A DNA stretch of 64,000 bases from Sideroxydans lithotrophicus. Its GTDB lineage: Bacteria > Pseudomonadota > Gammaproteobacteria > Burkholderiales > Gallionellaceae. The stretch lies in NCBI GenBank assembly GCA_020723185.1, contig DYJI01000005.1:62001-126000 (forward strand). Direction: 5' to 3'. Position 1 is the first letter of the stretch; each line of letters starts with the position of its first letter. The notes beneath the pieces were generated by a model. It was not told the origin of the DNA and did not search any database. It saw only the letters and a program-made list of their open reading frames with translations. Positions 20,741 through 31,358 of this stretch are shown piece by piece. Made by a program: the position numbers and the translations under genes.

Positions 20741-21667
20741 ATGGCTGAAGATTCTGACTGTGTACATACAGTTGATCTATTGGGACTTTCTCAATTTGTT
20801 TTGGAGAAAGAAGGTGCTTTAAACATCATTGAGCAGCTTCGTGGGGGAGTTAAAGCTCGATGGAAGTATCAGCAAGTTCGCAATTTCGTTAATGCGCTGA
20901 TAAAGCCGCAAATAAATAGGGTCTATCAAACTTATTCGATTTCAGCATTAAGCACACAAGTGGCTAGCGAGCCAGTAGCCTTCTCTGTGTTTCGCGCGAG
21001 ACGTCTGGATCAGCGTGATAAATGGTTTGAAAATGTAGATGACCTGGGTTCACGAAAGACTGTAGATAAATCTGGTAGATGCCATCAGCCTGGCGCGCCT
21101 GTGTTTTATGGTTCTCTATTTTCAGAGACGGCACTCTCGGAAATTGAAGTTGAGCTTGGAGAACAGATCGTTATCTCTGAATTTCAGCTTCAACAAGGTC
21201 AAGAAATTATTGTCATGCCAGTGGGGGAGCTGGATTATTTTTGGCGCACGAAACGAACATACCTAGGCGAAGAAATCGAAGGGTCATCAAAGCCATTCGA
21301 GGATGTTCTTGACACAATTAACAGCAACGTTGTTCCACTGCTGATTGATGCTTTTCTTGCCGCCGAATTTATCGCTCCAGCAAGATGCCAAGCTGACTAC
21401 AAAATAACCAGCGCATTCTCTGACATCATCTTTAACGAGTTCGGAATAAATCACGAGATAGATGCCATTGTTTATCCGAGTGTGGCTTTCCGGGGGGGAG
21501 TTAACTTTGCAGTCAGGCCTGAATCGGAGAGGAAGAAAATGAAACTGATTGACGCGCAGGTCGTAGAAATTACTGAAGCGCTGGGCTACGGGATTTTTGG
21601 ATTCAAAAAAATGGGAAAACTGAAATCAATTGCCAATGGACAGTTGGAGTGGCAGAAAATTGATTAA
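20741..21667 (+). CDS. RES-domain protein (putative NAD+-consuming enzyme)
   Basis: A 308-residue soluble protein. The RES domain lies in the second half: Arg in VFRARRLDQR, then GRCHQPGAPVFYGSLFSETA with LSEIEVELG, and the late motif DAIVYPSVAFRGGVNFAVRP carrying the conserved Ser. RES toxins of type II toxin-antitoxin pairs phosphorolyse NAD+; this longer form has about 80 extra N-terminal residues and no Xre-type antitoxin beside it. It has AGGAGAGGGGG before the ATG. Codon use and GC are AT-richer than the neighbours, as in the Sel1 gene. Whether it degrades NAD+ or uses it otherwise is not visible. Confidence 0.72.
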   Translation: MAEDSDCVHTVDLLGLSQFVLEKEGALNIIEQLRGGVKARWKYQQVRNFVNALIKPQINRVYQTYSISALSTQVASEPVAFSVFRARRLDQRDKWFENVDDLGSRKTVDKSGRCHQPGAPVFYGSLFSETALSEIEVELGEQIVISEFQLQQGQEIIVMPVGELDYFWRTKRTYLGEEIEGSSKPFEDVLDTINSNVVPLLIDAFLAAEFIAPARCQADYKITSAFSDIIFNEFGINHEIDAIVYPSVAFRGGVNFAVRPESERKKMKLIDAQVVEITEALGYGIFGFKKMGKLKSIANGQLEWQKID

Positions 21668-21694
21668 AAAATCTAAGCGAGCCACAGGAAAATT

Positions 21695-22738
21695 ATGAAA
21701 ATCGAAACCCTGCGCTGGTTCAACAACCGGCTGGAGATGATAGACCAGCGCATCCTGCCGGCTGCGTTTGAGTATCTGAGTTACTACACGGCGCATTCCG
21801 TAGCGGAGGGCATCCGCAGCATGGTGGTGCGCGGTGCGCCGGCCATCGGGGTGGCGGCGGCTTATGGGGTGGCGCTGGAGGCCTTGAAGTTGCATGACAG
21901 CTCGCCCGCAGAATTCACATCAGGCATGGAAACCGGTTTCTCCGTGCTGGCCGCCAGCCGACCGACGGCGGTGAATCTGTTCTGGGCCTTGCAGCGTATG
22001 CGCAAGGTTTGGGAAATCGTGGCGGAACAAGACCCTAAACAGATTGCAGAGCGCCTGCTGGACGAGGCGCACGAGATTCTGGCCGAGGATATCCGCATCA
22101 ACAAGGCGATGGGCGCGCACGGCGCGGCCTTGCTCAAAGACGGCGCGCGGGTGTTGACGCATTGCAATGCAGGCGCGCTGGCGACGGCGGGGTGGGGCAC
22201 TGCGCTGGGGGTGTTCCGTTCTGCCGTTGAAGCAGGCAAGAAGATATCGGTCATCGCCGACGAGACGCGGCCGTTCCTGCAAGGTGCGCGACTGACGGCG
22301 TGGGAGATGGTGCAGGAGAACATCCCGGTGACGCTGATCACCGACAACATGGCCGGTCACCTGATGGCGCACGGCGAGATCGATGCGGTGGTGGTGGGCA
22401 CGGACCGGGTGGCGGCGAACGGCGATGTGGCGAACAAGATCGGCACTTATATGGTGGCGGTGCTGGCGCAGCGGCATAACATCCCGTTCTATGTGGCGTG
22501 TCCGCTTTCGACCATCGACCTGAGCATCGCTTCGGGCAAGGACATCCCCATCGAGGAGCGTTCGGTGGAGGAGGTGAAGGGTTTCCGCGATTACCACTGG
22601 GCGGCGGAGGGAGTGAAGATACGCAATCCGGCCTTTGATGTGACCCCGGCGGAACTGGTTACGGGGTTGATCACAGAGAAGGGCGTGGTACTGAACCCGG
22701 ATGAGCAAGGCATACGCAAGCTATTCGGATCAGCCTGA
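21695..22738 (+). CDS. mtnA: Methylthioribose-1-phosphate isomerase
   Basis: MtnA isomerises 5-methylthioribose-1-phosphate to 5-methylthioribulose-1-phosphate. The 347-residue protein has the family start with VRGAPAIGVAAAYG, catalytic Cys157 in LTHCNAGALATAGWGTALG and catalytic Asp237 in VVGTDRVAANGDVANKIGTY. It belongs with mtnP, ald2 and apt but is separated from them by the Sel1 and RES genes. The ATG follows ACAGGAAAATT. The reading frame is again GC-rich, in contrast to the preceding gene. Confidence 0.96.
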   Translation: MKIETLRWFNNRLEMIDQRILPAAFEYLSYYTAHSVAEGIRSMVVRGAPAIGVAAAYGVALEALKLHDSSPAEFTSGMETGFSVLAASRPTAVNLFWALQRMRKVWEIVAEQDPKQIAERLLDEAHEILAEDIRINKAMGAHGAALLKDGARVLTHCNAGALATAGWGTALGVFRSAVEAGKKISVIADETRPFLQGARLTAWEMVQENIPVTLITDNMAGHLMAHGEIDAVVVGTDRVAANGDVANKIGTYMVAVLAQRHNIPFYVACPLSTIDLSIASGKDIPIEERSVEEVKGFRDYHWAAEGVKIRNPAFDVTPAELVTGLITEKGVVLNPDEQGIRKLFGSA

Positions 22739-22839
22739 TCCGGCACGCCGTAACCCCGTTCAGCCCATGGTGGCAGGTGCTTTGCGCGGCACGCGGGGTG
22801 AGCGGCGGGTTGTATTGTTGGATATTCCATAAATACCTG

Positions 22840-22868
22840 TTTCCCATAAGCAAACCTTTTGGTACAAT
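22840..22868 (+). promoter_or_regulatory. Probable rimP operon promoter
   Basis: TTTCCC (22840-22845), 17 bp, TACAAT (22863-22868), followed by the GC-rich CCGCGCCG. It lies directly before the leader hairpin and would drive rimP-nusA-infB-rbfA-truB. Confidence 0.55.
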
Positions 22869-22883
22869 CCGCGCCGTTTTCAG

Positions 22884-22906
22884 ATGGGCTTCAGGCCCGT
22901 TTTTTA
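22884..22906 (+). terminator. rimP leader attenuator
   Basis: ATGGGC (22884-22889) pairs with GCCCGT (22895-22900) around a short loop and is followed by a T-rich run. A terminator-like hairpin at this place is the known rimP-leader element of proteobacteria, thought to control read-through into the operon, possibly through NusA itself. Confidence 0.7.
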
Positions 22907-22921
22907 TTTGTGGGATCGAAT

Positions 22922-23347
22922 ATGGACGTTGCGAATCTGGTTGAAACGACGCTGGACGGCATGGGCTACGAGTTGGTCGATCTGGAATTGTCCGGGCGCG
23001 GCATGATGCGCGTGTTCATGGACAAGCCGGAAGGTATCTCGGTCGAAGACTGCGAGCGGGTGAGCAACCAGCTGGTGCGCCTGTTCACGGTGGAAGGTGT
23101 GGAATATGAGCGCCTTGAGATTTCTTCACCGGGGCTGGACAGAGTAGTCAAGAAAGAAGCGGATTTCGTTCGCTTCAAAGGGCAGAAAGCAAAATTCAAA
23201 TTGCGCCTGCCTGTGAACGGTAGCAAGCAGTTGGTGGGCATCATCGGCGAATGCAAGGATGGTGTGCTGCAGCTGGATATGGCTGGCAGTTCGGTCGAGA
23301 TCGAGCTGTCTAATGTGGACAAGGCACGTTTGGTGCCCGTATTTTGA
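22922..23347 (+). CDS. rimP: Ribosome maturation factor RimP
   Basis: RimP acts in the assembly of the 30S subunit. The 141-residue protein has the family marks VEDCERVSNQL and LEISSPGLDRVVKKEADF followed by the SH3-like C-terminal domain. The ATG at 22922 fits the usual start; frames that extend to 22859 would run through the leader hairpin. It is the first gene of the rimP-nusA-infB block, as in most proteobacteria. Confidence 0.95.
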   Translation: MDVANLVETTLDGMGYELVDLELSGRGMMRVFMDKPEGISVEDCERVSNQLVRLFTVEGVEYERLEISSPGLDRVVKKEADFVRFKGQKAKFKLRLPVNGSKQLVGIIGECKDGVLQLDMAGSSVEIELSNVDKARLVPVF

Positions 23348-23370
23348 TTTGATGCAGTCGGAGAATAACG

Positions 23371-24846
23371 ATGAGTCGTGAAGTTCTATTGTTGGTGGAT
23401 GCCTTGGCACGTGAAAAGAACGTGGACAAGGAGATCGTGTTCGGTGCGCTGGAGTCTGCTCTGGCTTCCGCGACCAAGAAGCGTTTCGTGGACGAGGAAG
23501 CCGATGTGCGTGTGAGCATCGACCGCGATTCCGGCGAGTACGAGTCTTTCCGTCGCTGGCAGGTGATGGACGACGAGACCTTCGAGACGCCCGAGCTGCA
23601 TATCAAGCTGGAAGAGGCGAAGAAGCGCGATCCTGAGGCGGAGCTGGAAGGCTACATCGAAGAGCCGCTTGAGAACATCGACTTCGGCCGTATCGGCGCG
23701 CAGGCAGCCAAGCAGGTCATCTTCCAGAAGATCCGCGACGCCGAGCGCGAGCAGATCCTGGCCGATTTCATGGAGCGCAACGAGCACTTGGTGTCCGGCA
23801 CGATCAAGCGTATCGAGCGCGGCAACGCCATCATCGAATTCGGCAAGATCGAGGCACTGCTGCCGCGTGACCAGATGATCCCGAAGGAGAACCTGAGAGT
23901 CGGCGACCGTGTCCGCGCTTACCTGCTGCGTGTGGATCGCACCGTGCGCGGCCCGCAGATCATCCTGTCGCGTATCACCACCGAGTTCCTGAAGAAGCTG
24001 TTCGAGCTGGAAGTGCCCGAGATCGAAGAAGGCATCTTGGAGATCGTCAGCGCTTCGCGCGATCCCGGCTCCCGCGCCAAGATCGCGGTACGCACCAACG
24101 ACCAGCGTCTGGACCCGATCGGCACCTGTGTCGGCATGCGCGGTTCGCGTGTGCAGGCGGTGACCACCGAACTGGCGGGCGAGCGCGTGGACATCATCCT
24201 CTGGTCGGACGATCCGGCTACTTTCGTCATCAATGCGCTGGCACCGGCTGAAGTCACATCCATCATGGTGGATGAAGACAAGCACAGCATGGATGTAGTG
24301 GTGGAGGAAGAGAATCTGGCGCAGGCCATCGGCCGCGGCGGCCAGAACGTGCGTCTGGCTTCCGAATTGGCCGGCTGGGAGATCAACCTGATGACGGTCG
24401 AGCAGTCTGCTGAGAAGAACGAGCAGGAATTCGCCGTGATCCGAGACCTGTTCGTGTCCAAGCTGGATGTGGATGAGGAGGTCGCCGACATCCTGGTGCA
24501 GGAAGGATTCTCCACGCTGGAAGAAGTGGCCTATGTGCCCCTGGAAGAGATGCTGGAGATCGAGGCGTTCGACGAGGCGACCGTGGAAGAGCTGCGCAGC
24601 CGCGCACGCAACGCATTGCTGACGGCCGCGATCGCCAACGAAGAGCAGGTCGAGCACAACATCGAGGACCTGCTGAAGATCGAAGGTATGGATGCCGATA
24701 CGGCCCGTACGCTGGCAGGTAAAGGAGTGGGCACGCAGGACGATCTGGCCGATCTCGATACCGACGAGCTGATGGAGATGACCGGCATGGACGGTGAGCG
24801 TGCCAACCAGTTGATCATGACGGCGCGTGCGCCTTGGTTCGAATAA
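23371..24846 (+). CDS. nusA: Transcription termination/antitermination factor NusA
   Basis: NusA binds RNA polymerase and modulates pausing, termination and antitermination. The 491-residue protein has the N-terminal polymerase-binding domain, an S1 domain (about residues 135-200, with [15 protein letters not shown]), two KH domains (about 230-345, including [10 protein letters not shown] and [14 protein letters not shown]) and two C-terminal acidic helix-hairpin-helix repeats as in E. coli. It begins 23 bp after rimP. Confidence 0.97.
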   Translation: MSREVLLLVDALAREKNVDKEIVFGALESALASATKKRFVDEEADVRVSIDRDSGEYESFRRWQVMDDETFETPELHIKLEEAKKRDPEAELEGYIEEPLENIDFGRIGAQAAKQVIFQKIRDAEREQILADFMERNEHLVSGTIKRIERGNAIIEFGKIEALLPRDQMIPKENLRVGDRVRAYLLRVDRTVRGPQIILSRITTEFLKKLFELEVPEIEEGILEIVSASRDPGSRAKIAVRTNDQRLDPIGTCVGMRGSRVQAVTTELAGERVDIILWSDDPATFVINALAPAEVTSIMVDEDKHSMDVVVEEENLAQAIGRGGQNVRLASELAGWEINLMTVEQSAEKNEQEFAVIRDLFVSKLDVDEEVADILVQEGFSTLEEVAYVPLEEMLEIEAFDEATVEELRSRARNALLTAAIANEEQVEHNIEDLLKIEGMDADTARTLAGKGVGTQDDLADLDTDELMEMTGMDGERANQLIMTARAPWFE

Positions 24847-24873
24847 GCAGAGCCTTTGGGCTGAAGGAAAGTA

Positions 24874-27447
24874 ATGGGAAAAATCAATGTCGCTCAATTC
24901 GCCGGGGAACTGGGGCTCCCGGTCGAGCTGCTGCTGGAACAGTTGCAGTCGGCAGGTGTCGCCAAACAAAAGGACTCCGATCCGATATCCGAGCAAGATA
25001 AAGCGAAGTTGCTCGAGCACCTGCGCAGCGCGCACGGTGGCGGCAAGAGCAAGATCACGGTGACGCGCCGCGAAACGACTGCGATAAAAAAAGCCGACAG
25101 CACGGGCAAATCTCGCACCATCCAGGTCGAGGTGCGCAAGAAACGCACCATCGCACCGATGGCCGAACAGGCGGAAGCCAAGCCGGTCGTTGTGCCCGAA
25201 GTGGTAGAAGAAACGGCAGTCAAGCCCAAGCAGGTGCTGGACGAGGCCGAAAAACTGGCGCGCGAGGAAGAGGCCCGTCAATTGGCCGAGCTGGCCGCGC
25301 GTCAGGCGGCTGATCTGGAAGCCAAACAGGCGCGCAGCAAGCGCAAGACCGTCGCCGCAGAAGCGAAACCGGAACCGGTCGCCGAGGAAAAGCCCGTTGT
25401 TGCAGAGACGCCGGTCGCACCCGTCGCGGCTGTCGCCGCGCCCGAGGGTACCTTGCACAAACCCGCCCTGCGTCCGGGTGACAAGGTGGCCAGACCTTCC
25501 AGAAAAGCAGAGAAAGCCGCTCCCAAGGACAGCCCGTGGGATGAAGCCGGTCACAAGAAGCGCCCGACATCGCGCACGACGGATACCCGCAGCGGCGTGA
25601 CGACTCGCCCGGGTTCGCTGCGCGCCGGTCGACACGACAAGCACAGCAAGGCCGAGGCCGCGCATGCCTTCTCGCTGCCGACCGAACCGATCGTGCAGGA
25701 AGTCACCATCCCGGAGACCATCTCTGTCGCCGAGCTGGCGCAGAAGATGTCCATCAAGGCCGCCGAGATCATCAAGGCGCTGATGAAGATGGGATCCATG
25801 GTGACCATCAACCAGGTACTAGATCAGGAGACCGCGATGATCGTGGTCGAGGAGATGGGCCACAAGGCCGTTCAGGCCAAGCCGGACGATCCGGATGCCT
25901 TCCTGATGGAAGACGTGGCACACGAGGATGCTGTCCTTGAGCCGCGTGCGCCGGTGGTGACCGTGATGGGTCACGTCGACCATGGCAAGACCTCGCTGCT
26001 GGACTATATCCGCCGTACCCGCGTGGCATCCGGCGAAGCGGGTGGCATCACGCAGCATATCGGTGCCTATCACGTGGATACTCCGCGCGGCATGGTCACC
26101 TTCCTCGATACGCCGGGTCACGAAGCCTTTACGGCGATGCGCGCACGCGGTGCGCAGGCGACGGATATCGTGGTGCTGGTCTGTGCTGCCGACGACGGCG
26201 TGATGCCGCAGACCAAAGAAGCCATCCACCATGCCAAGGCGGCCGGCGTGCCCATAGTGGTTGCCGTGACCAAGATCGACAAGCCCGAGGCGAACTCCGA
26301 GCGTGTGCGCCAGGAACTGGTGGCCGAAGGCGTGGTACCGGAAGACTGGGGCGGCGATTGCATGTTCGTCGAGGTTTCGGCCAAGACAGGTCAGGGCATC
26401 GACCAACTGCTCGAAGGTATCCTGCTGCAGGCCGAGGTTCTGGAATTGAAGGCTGCCAGGAACACCAGTGCCAAGGGCGTGGTGGTCGAGGCGCGACTGG
26501 ATAAGGGTAAGGGTGCCGTGGCGACCATGCTGGTCCAATCCGGCACCCTGAAACGCGGAGATGCCGTGCTGGTCGGCTCGGTCTCCGGTCGCGTACGCGC
26601 CATGCTGGACGAGAACGGCAAGGCCGTGAACGAAGCGGGGCCGTCGATCCCGGTCGAGATCCAGGGCTTGTCCGAAGTGCCGGTCGCCGGTGCGGACTTC
26701 CTGGTGTTGGCAGACGAGAAGAAGGCGCGCGAGATCGCGCTGTTCCGTCAGGGCAAGTACCGCGACGTGAAGCTGGCCAAGCAGCAGGCCGCCAAGCTGG
26801 AGAACATGTTCGAACAGATGGGCGAAGGCGAAGTGCGCACCCTGCCATTGATCGTGAAGGCGGACGTGCAAGGCTCCATCGAGGCGATCGCCGGCTCGTT
26901 GCAGAAACTCTCCACCGACGAGGTGAAGGTCAGCATCATCCACAGCGGCGTGGGCGGCATCACCGAATCCGACATCAACCTGGCGCTGGCTTCCAAGGCC
27001 GTCGTCATCGGTTTCAACTCACGCGCAGACGCTTCGGCGCGCAAACTGGCCGAGACGGCGGGCGTGGATATCCGTTACTACAACATCATCTATGCGATGG
27101 TGGACGAGATCAAGGCGGCATTGTCGGGCATGCTGGCACCGGAGAAGAAGGAAAGCATCATCGGCATGGTCGAGGTGCGTCAGGTCTATCACATCTCCAA
27201 GGTGGGTACCGTGGCCGGCTGTTATGTCACCGAGGGCATGATCAAACGCGGTTCCAGCGTGCGCGTGCTGCGCAACAACGTGGTGATCCATTCCGGCGAG
27301 CTGGATTCCCTCAAGCGCTTCAAGGACGACGCGAAGGAAGTCAGGTCCAACTTCGAGTGCGGCTTGTCGCTGAAGGGATACAACGATCTGGAAGTGGGCG
27401 ATTTCCTGGAAGTATTCGAGATCGTCGAAGTGGCGCGAGCCCTTTAA
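24874..27447 (+). CDS. infB: Translation initiation factor IF-2
   Basis: IF-2 places initiator tRNA on the 30S subunit and hydrolyses GTP on subunit joining. The 857-residue protein has the N-terminal IF2N module ([20 protein letters not shown]), a long charged linker with Pro/Ala/Glu (about residues 90-260), a second IF2N-like module, then the G domain with GHVDHGKT (366-373), DTPGHE and TKIDKPE, followed by domains II-IV. An internal start for a short isoform is possible but not shown. Confidence 0.97.
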   Translation: MGKINVAQFAGELGLPVELLLEQLQSAGVAKQKDSDPISEQDKAKLLEHLRSAHGGGKSKITVTRRETTAIKKADSTGKSRTIQVEVRKKRTIAPMAEQAEAKPVVVPEVVEETAVKPKQVLDEAEKLAREEEARQLAELAARQAADLEAKQARSKRKTVAAEAKPEPVAEEKPVVAETPVAPVAAVAAPEGTLHKPALRPGDKVARPSRKAEKAAPKDSPWDEAGHKKRPTSRTTDTRSGVTTRPGSLRAGRHDKHSKAEAAHAFSLPTEPIVQEVTIPETISVAELAQKMSIKAAEIIKALMKMGSMVTINQVLDQETAMIVVEEMGHKAVQAKPDDPDAFLMEDVAHEDAVLEPRAPVVTVMGHVDHGKTSLLDYIRRTRVASGEAGGITQHIGAYHVDTPRGMVTFLDTPGHEAFTAMRARGAQATDIVVLVCAADDGVMPQTKEAIHHAKAAGVPIVVAVTKIDKPEANSERVRQELVAEGVVPEDWGGDCMFVEVSAKTGQGIDQLLEGILLQAEVLELKAARNTSAKGVVVEARLDKGKGAVATMLVQSGTLKRGDAVLVGSVSGRVRAMLDENGKAVNEAGPSIPVEIQGLSEVPVAGADFLVLADEKKAREIALFRQGKYRDVKLAKQQAAKLENMFEQMGEGEVRTLPLIVKADVQGSIEAIAGSLQKLSTDEVKVSIIHSGVGGITESDINLALASKAVVIGFNSRADASARKLAETAGVDIRYYNIIYAMVDEIKAALSGMLAPEKKESIIGMVEVRQVYHISKVGTVAGCYVTEGMIKRGSSVRVLRNNVVIHSGELDSLKRFKDDAKEVRSNFECGLSLKGYNDLEVGDFLEVFEIVEVARAL

Positions 27448-27450
27448 TAG

Positions 27451-27807
27451 ATGGCGAAGGACTACGCCCGTACCGACCGCATCTCCGAGCAGATCCTGCG
27501 CGAACTGGCTGAGTTGATCCGCCTGGAAGTGAAGGATCCGCGCGTGAGCAGGGTGACGTTGACCGGTGTCAGCGTCACCAACGACCATGCACATGCCAAG
27601 GTGTTCTACACATCCCTGGAAGGTGGGAACGAACAGCTGCAAACGGGCCTGGAGCGCGCCTCCGGCTTCTTGCGCAGCCAGCTCGCCAAATCCATGAAAC
27701 TGCGCATCACCCCCCAGCTGCATTTCATCTACGATGCCTCCATCGAACGCGGCGCGCACCTGTCCCAACTGATCGATCAAGCGGTAGCCAGTGACAAGAA
27801 AGACTGA
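27451..27807 (+). CDS. rbfA: 30S ribosome-binding factor RbfA
   Basis: RbfA is a cold-shock-related 30S maturation factor that acts on helix 1 of 16S rRNA. The 118-residue protein carries the KH-like fold with [20 protein letters not shown] and [18 protein letters not shown]. It starts 3 nt after infB and overlaps truB by 17 nt. Confidence 0.95.
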   Translation: MAKDYARTDRISEQILRELAELIRLEVKDPRVSRVTLTGVSVTNDHAHAKVFYTSLEGGNEQLQTGLERASGFLRSQLAKSMKLRITPQLHFIYDASIERGAHLSQLIDQAVASDKKD

Positions 27808-28732
27808 GCAGGTCCGCCGCACCAAACGCCAGATAGACGGCGTGCTGTTGTTCGACAAACCGTTGCAGCTCAGCTCCAACAGCGCGATGCTTAAAGTGCG
27901 CGGGCTGTTCGGCGCGGAGAAGGCCGGCCACACCGGCACGCTGGATCCGCTCGCCACCGGCCTGTTGCCGATCTGCTTCGGCGAAGCGACCAAATTCACC
28001 CATGCCTTGCTGGATGCCGATAAACGTTATCGCGCTACGATCCGTCTCGGTCAGCGTACGACGACGGGTGATGCCGAAGGCGAGGTCATCGAGGAGCGTC
28101 CTGTAACGACAGATGAAGCGCAGGTCAGACAAGTCCTTCTCCGTTTCACCGGCGAGATATCGCAACTCCCCCCCATGCACAGTGCCTTGAAGCATCAGGG
28201 CAAACCGCTGTACGAATATATACGCAAAGGCGAGATGGTCGAGCGCGAGACGCGGCAGGTCTTCATCCGGGAGCTGCGTCTGGAACGCTGGGAGGGAACC
28301 GAGCTGGATATAGATGTGCTGTGCAGCAAGGGCACCTATATCCGCACTCTGGGTGAAGATATCGGCGAAGCATTGGGCTGCGGCGGGCATCTGATTGCCT
28401 TGCGTCGCACCGGCATAGGCGAGTTCGGCCTGGATAAGGCGCACACCCTGCAGGAACTCGAGGCCGTGGATGGGGCTGGGCGCGATGCCTTGCTGTTGCC
28501 GGTGGATAGCCTGGTCAGTGGGTTCCCGGTCCTGACTCTCGATGCCGTGCAGGCCGGACGGCTGGCGCAAGGGCAGCGTCTGGCGATGCAGGACCAGCAT
28601 CCAGACGGCAAGCGCCGCCTGTATGCGGAGGGCGACTTCATCGGTTTGGGTGAGTTGGTTTGCGGGAGATTGTCCCCGATCCGCCTTCTATCCGGCGTCG
28701 CCCGCATGGCAGCTCTGCCGAAATCAGCTTGA
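27791..28732 (+). CDS. truB: tRNA pseudouridine(55) synthase
   Basis: TruB makes pseudouridine at position 55 of tRNA. The 313-residue enzyme shows [14 protein letters not shown], the catalytic loop [15 protein letters not shown] with its Asp, and [22 protein letters not shown]. The start is a GTG inside the end of rbfA, giving a 17-nt overlap and translational coupling. The stop codon overlaps the -35 box of the rpsO promoter. Confidence 0.95.
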   Translation: MTRKTEQVRRTKRQIDGVLLFDKPLQLSSNSAMLKVRGLFGAEKAGHTGTLDPLATGLLPICFGEATKFTHALLDADKRYRATIRLGQRTTTGDAEGEVIEERPVTTDEAQVRQVLLRFTGEISQLPPMHSALKHQGKPLYEYIRKGEMVERETRQVFIRELRLERWEGTELDIDVLCSKGTYIRTLGEDIGEALGCGGHLIALRRTGIGEFGLDKAHTLQELEAVDGAGRDALLLPVDSLVSGFPVLTLDAVQAGRLAQGQRLAMQDQHPDGKRRLYAEGDFIGLGELVCGRLSPIRLLSGVARMAALPKSA

Positions 28733-28758
28733 GCGGCACCCCTATTCAAGTGTAGAAT
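28729..28758 (+). promoter_or_regulatory. rpsO promoter
   Basis: TTGAGC (28729-28734), 18 bp, TAGAAT (28753-28758), then the discriminator GCCGCAC. The -35 box contains the truB stop codon (28730-28732). It gives rpsO-pnp its own transcription start behind the rimP operon. Confidence 0.7.
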
Positions 28759-28805
28759 GCCGCACTTTTTTTATTACCGCACCTTTTTAACTGGAGAAGA
28801 AGTCA

Positions 28806-29075
28806 ATGTCTATTACCGCCGCTCAAAAATCGCAGATCGTGACTGACTATCAGCGCGCCAAAGGCGATACCGGCTCCCCCGAAGTACAAGTAGCCCTGAT
28901 GACGGCACGTATCAACTACCTGACCGAACACTTCAAGGAGCACAACAAGGATCACCACTCCCGTCGCGGCTTGCTGCGCCTCGTGAGCCGTCGCCGCAAA
29001 CTGCTCGACTATCTGAAGAGCAAGAACGAAGAAGGTTACAAGGCACTGGTCCAGCGCCTCGAACTGCGCAAGTAA
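28806..29075 (+). CDS. rpsO: 30S ribosomal protein S15
   Basis: S15 is a primary binder of 16S rRNA. The 89-residue protein is full length with [35 protein letters not shown] and the end [14 protein letters not shown] precedes the ATG. rpsO before pnp is the usual order. Confidence 0.98.
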   Translation: MSITAAQKSQIVTDYQRAKGDTGSPEVQVALMTARINYLTEHFKEHNKDHHSRRGLLRLVSRRRKLLDYLKSKNEEGYKALVQRLELRK

Positions 29076-29085
29076 TAACGCAATA

Positions 29086-29117
29086 AAGCGGGTCGCAAAT
29101 GCGGCCCGCTTCGTTTT
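29086..29117 (+). terminator. Hairpin between rpsO and pnp
   Basis: AAGCGGGTCGCA and TGCGGCCCGCTT form a 12-bp stem with one G-U pair, followed by TCGTTTT. It can end the rpsO message or, as in E. coli, act as a processing site ahead of pnp. Confidence 0.75.
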
Positions 29118-29165
29118 GGCGTGCCTGTCCGCCCGTATCCGCACAAACTTCAAGAGAGGTCTACT

Positions 29166-31280
29166 TTGATCCACTATAAAAAAACACTTAGCTACGGTAA
29201 TCATCAACTGACTTTGGAGACAGGCGAGATCGCACGTCAGGCCAGCGGCGCAGTCATGGTCAGTCTGGGCGACACCACGGTTCTGGTCACCGTGGTGGGG
29301 CGCAAGGATGCCAAACCGGATCAGGACTTCTTCCCGCTCACCGTCGATTATCAGGAGCGCACCTATGCCGCCGGCAAGATCCCAGGCAGCTTCTTCAAGC
29401 GTGAAGGCCGCCCGAGCGAGAAGGAGATCCTGACTTCGCGACTGATCGACCGTCCACTGCGCCCGCTGTTCCCGGAAAGCTTCTACAACGAGGTGCAGAT
29501 CGTGGCGACCGTCATGTCCTCGGATCCGCAGATCGACGCCGACATCCCCTCCATGATCGGTGCGTCCGCCGCGCTGGCGATCTCCGGTATCCCGTTCGAC
29601 GGCCCCATCGGCGCAGCGCGCGTGGGTTACGCGAACGGCCAGTATCTGTTGAACCCGAGCAAGGATGAACTGGTGACATCGCAGATGGATCTGGTCGTGG
29701 CCGGTACTGCACAGGCTGTGCTGATGGTCGAATCCGAAGCGCAGCAACTGTCGGAAGAAGTGATGCTGGGTGCCGTGGTGTTCGGTCACGAGCAGATGCA
29801 GACCGTGATCAATGCCATCAACGAGATGGCATCGGAAGTCGGCCAGGACGACTGGGACTGGACACCGGCTCCCAAGAACGAGGCGTTGATCGCCCGCATC
29901 AACGCGCTGGCCGAGAACGACCTGAAGGCTGCCTATGCCGTGCGCGAGAAACAGGCCCGCACCCAGCAAGTCGGCGAGATCCATGCAAAGGTGATGGAAG
30001 CACTGGCTGTGCCCGAGTTCGAGAACGTCTCCAAGAACGAGATCAACGAGCTGTTCAGCGCGCTGGAAGCCCGTATCGTGCGCGGTCAGATCCTGAGCGG
30101 CGAGCCGCGTATCGATGGTCGCGACACGCGCACCGTGCGTCCGATCACCATCCGTACCGGCGTGCTGCCGCGTGCCCACGGTTCGGTGCTGTTCACCCGC
30201 GGCGAGACGCAGGCGCTGGTCGTGGCTACACTCGGCTCGATGCGTGACGCGCAAAAGATCGATGCACTGGAAGGTGAATATTCCGACCGCTTCATGCTGC
30301 ACTACAACTTCCCGCCGTACTCCACCGGCGAGACCGGCCGTGTCGGCACACCTAAACGCCGCGAGATCGGCCACGGCCGTCTCGCCAAGCGCGCACTGGT
30401 TGCCGTGCTGCCGAGCGAAGAAGAATGCGGTTATGCGATCCGCGTGGTCTCCGAGATCACCGAGTCCAACGGTTCCAGCTCCATGGCTTCCGTCTGCGGC
30501 GGCTGCCTGTCGCTGATGGATGCAGGCGTGCCGGTGAAGGATCACGTGGCAGGCATCGCCATGGGCCTGATCAAGGACGGTGGCCGTTTCGCGGTACTGA
30601 CCGACATCCTGGGCGACGAGGATCACCTGGGCGACATGGACTTCAAGGTGGCGGGTACCGAGAACGGTATCACTGCGCTACAGATGGACATCAAGATCAA
30701 CGGCATCACCAAGGAGATCATGAAGGTCGCGCTGAGCCAGGCTCAGGCAGGCCGCAAGCACATCCTCGGCATCATGAAGCAGGCGATGCCTACCGTGCGT
30801 CCTGAAGTCTCCGACTTCGCGCCGCGCATGATCAAGATGAAGATCAATCCGGACAAGATCCGCGATGTGATCGGCAAGGGCGGCGCAGTGATCCGCGCGC
30901 TGACCGAAGAGACCGGTACCACCATCGACATCGACGACGACGGCAACATCACCATCGCATGCGTGAGCGGTGAGGCGGGTGAGCTGGCCAAGAAGCGCAT
31001 CGAGGACATCGTGGCCGAAGTCGAAGTGGGCAAGGTCTACGAAGGCCCGGTGGTCAAGCTGCTGGACTTCGGCGCGCTGGTCAACATCCTGCCGGGCAAA
31101 GATGGTCTGCTGCATATCTCGCAGATTTCGCACGAGCGTATCGCTGCCGTGGCCGATCATCTGAAGGAAGGCCAGATCGTCAAGGTCAAGGTTCTGGAAG
31201 TGGACGACAAGGGCCGCATGCGTCTTAGCATGAAGGCATTGCAGTCACAACCCGAAGCTGCGGCACCGGCTACCGAATAA
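29166..31280 (+). CDS. pnp: Polyribonucleotide nucleotidyltransferase (PNPase)
   Basis: PNPase degrades RNA 3'-5' by phosphorolysis and is part of the degradosome. The protein of 704 residues has two RNase PH-like domains (with [16 protein letters not shown] and [19 protein letters not shown]), a KH domain ([21 protein letters not shown]) and a C-terminal S1 domain ([19 protein letters not shown]). The start is taken as TTG at 29166, which has GAGG 6 nt upstream and matches the family N-terminus; a GTG at 29121 would add 15 atypical residues. Confidence 0.96.
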   Translation: MIHYKKTLSYGNHQLTLETGEIARQASGAVMVSLGDTTVLVTVVGRKDAKPDQDFFPLTVDYQERTYAAGKIPGSFFKREGRPSEKEILTSRLIDRPLRPLFPESFYNEVQIVATVMSSDPQIDADIPSMIGASAALAISGIPFDGPIGAARVGYANGQYLLNPSKDELVTSQMDLVVAGTAQAVLMVESEAQQLSEEVMLGAVVFGHEQMQTVINAINEMASEVGQDDWDWTPAPKNEALIARINALAENDLKAAYAVREKQARTQQVGEIHAKVMEALAVPEFENVSKNEINELFSALEARIVRGQILSGEPRIDGRDTRTVRPITIRTGVLPRAHGSVLFTRGETQALVVATLGSMRDAQKIDALEGEYSDRFMLHYNFPPYSTGETGRVGTPKRREIGHGRLAKRALVAVLPSEEECGYAIRVVSEITESNGSSSMASVCGGCLSLMDAGVPVKDHVAGIAMGLIKDGGRFAVLTDILGDEDHLGDMDFKVAGTENGITALQMDIKINGITKEIMKVALSQAQAGRKHILGIMKQAMPTVRPEVSDFAPRMIKMKINPDKIRDVIGKGGAVIRALTEETGTTIDIDDDGNITIACVSGEAGELAKKRIEDIVAEVEVGKVYEGPVVKLLDFGALVNILPGKDGLLHISQISHERIAAVADHLKEGQIVKVKVLEVDDKGRMRLSMKALQSQPEAAAPATE

Positions 31281-31358
31281 GGCAGTCCGCAGTCTGCACG
31301 AGCCCCGCCGCGCACCCGCAAGGGGTAGGCCGGGGCTGTGAGCCGACAAGTCGTCAAC

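Noticed and set aside
20741-21667. RES gene as half of a classical Xre-RES toxin-antitoxin pair
   Set aside because: The upstream neighbour is a secreted Sel1 protein, not an Xre-type DNA-binding protein, and the RES protein is unusually long.
23386-25665. 759-codon open frame on the minus strand opposite nusA and infB
   Set aside because: It lies wholly opposite two certain essential genes, has no recognisable domain and a low-complexity His/Arg/Leu composition typical of antisense frames in GC-rich DNA.
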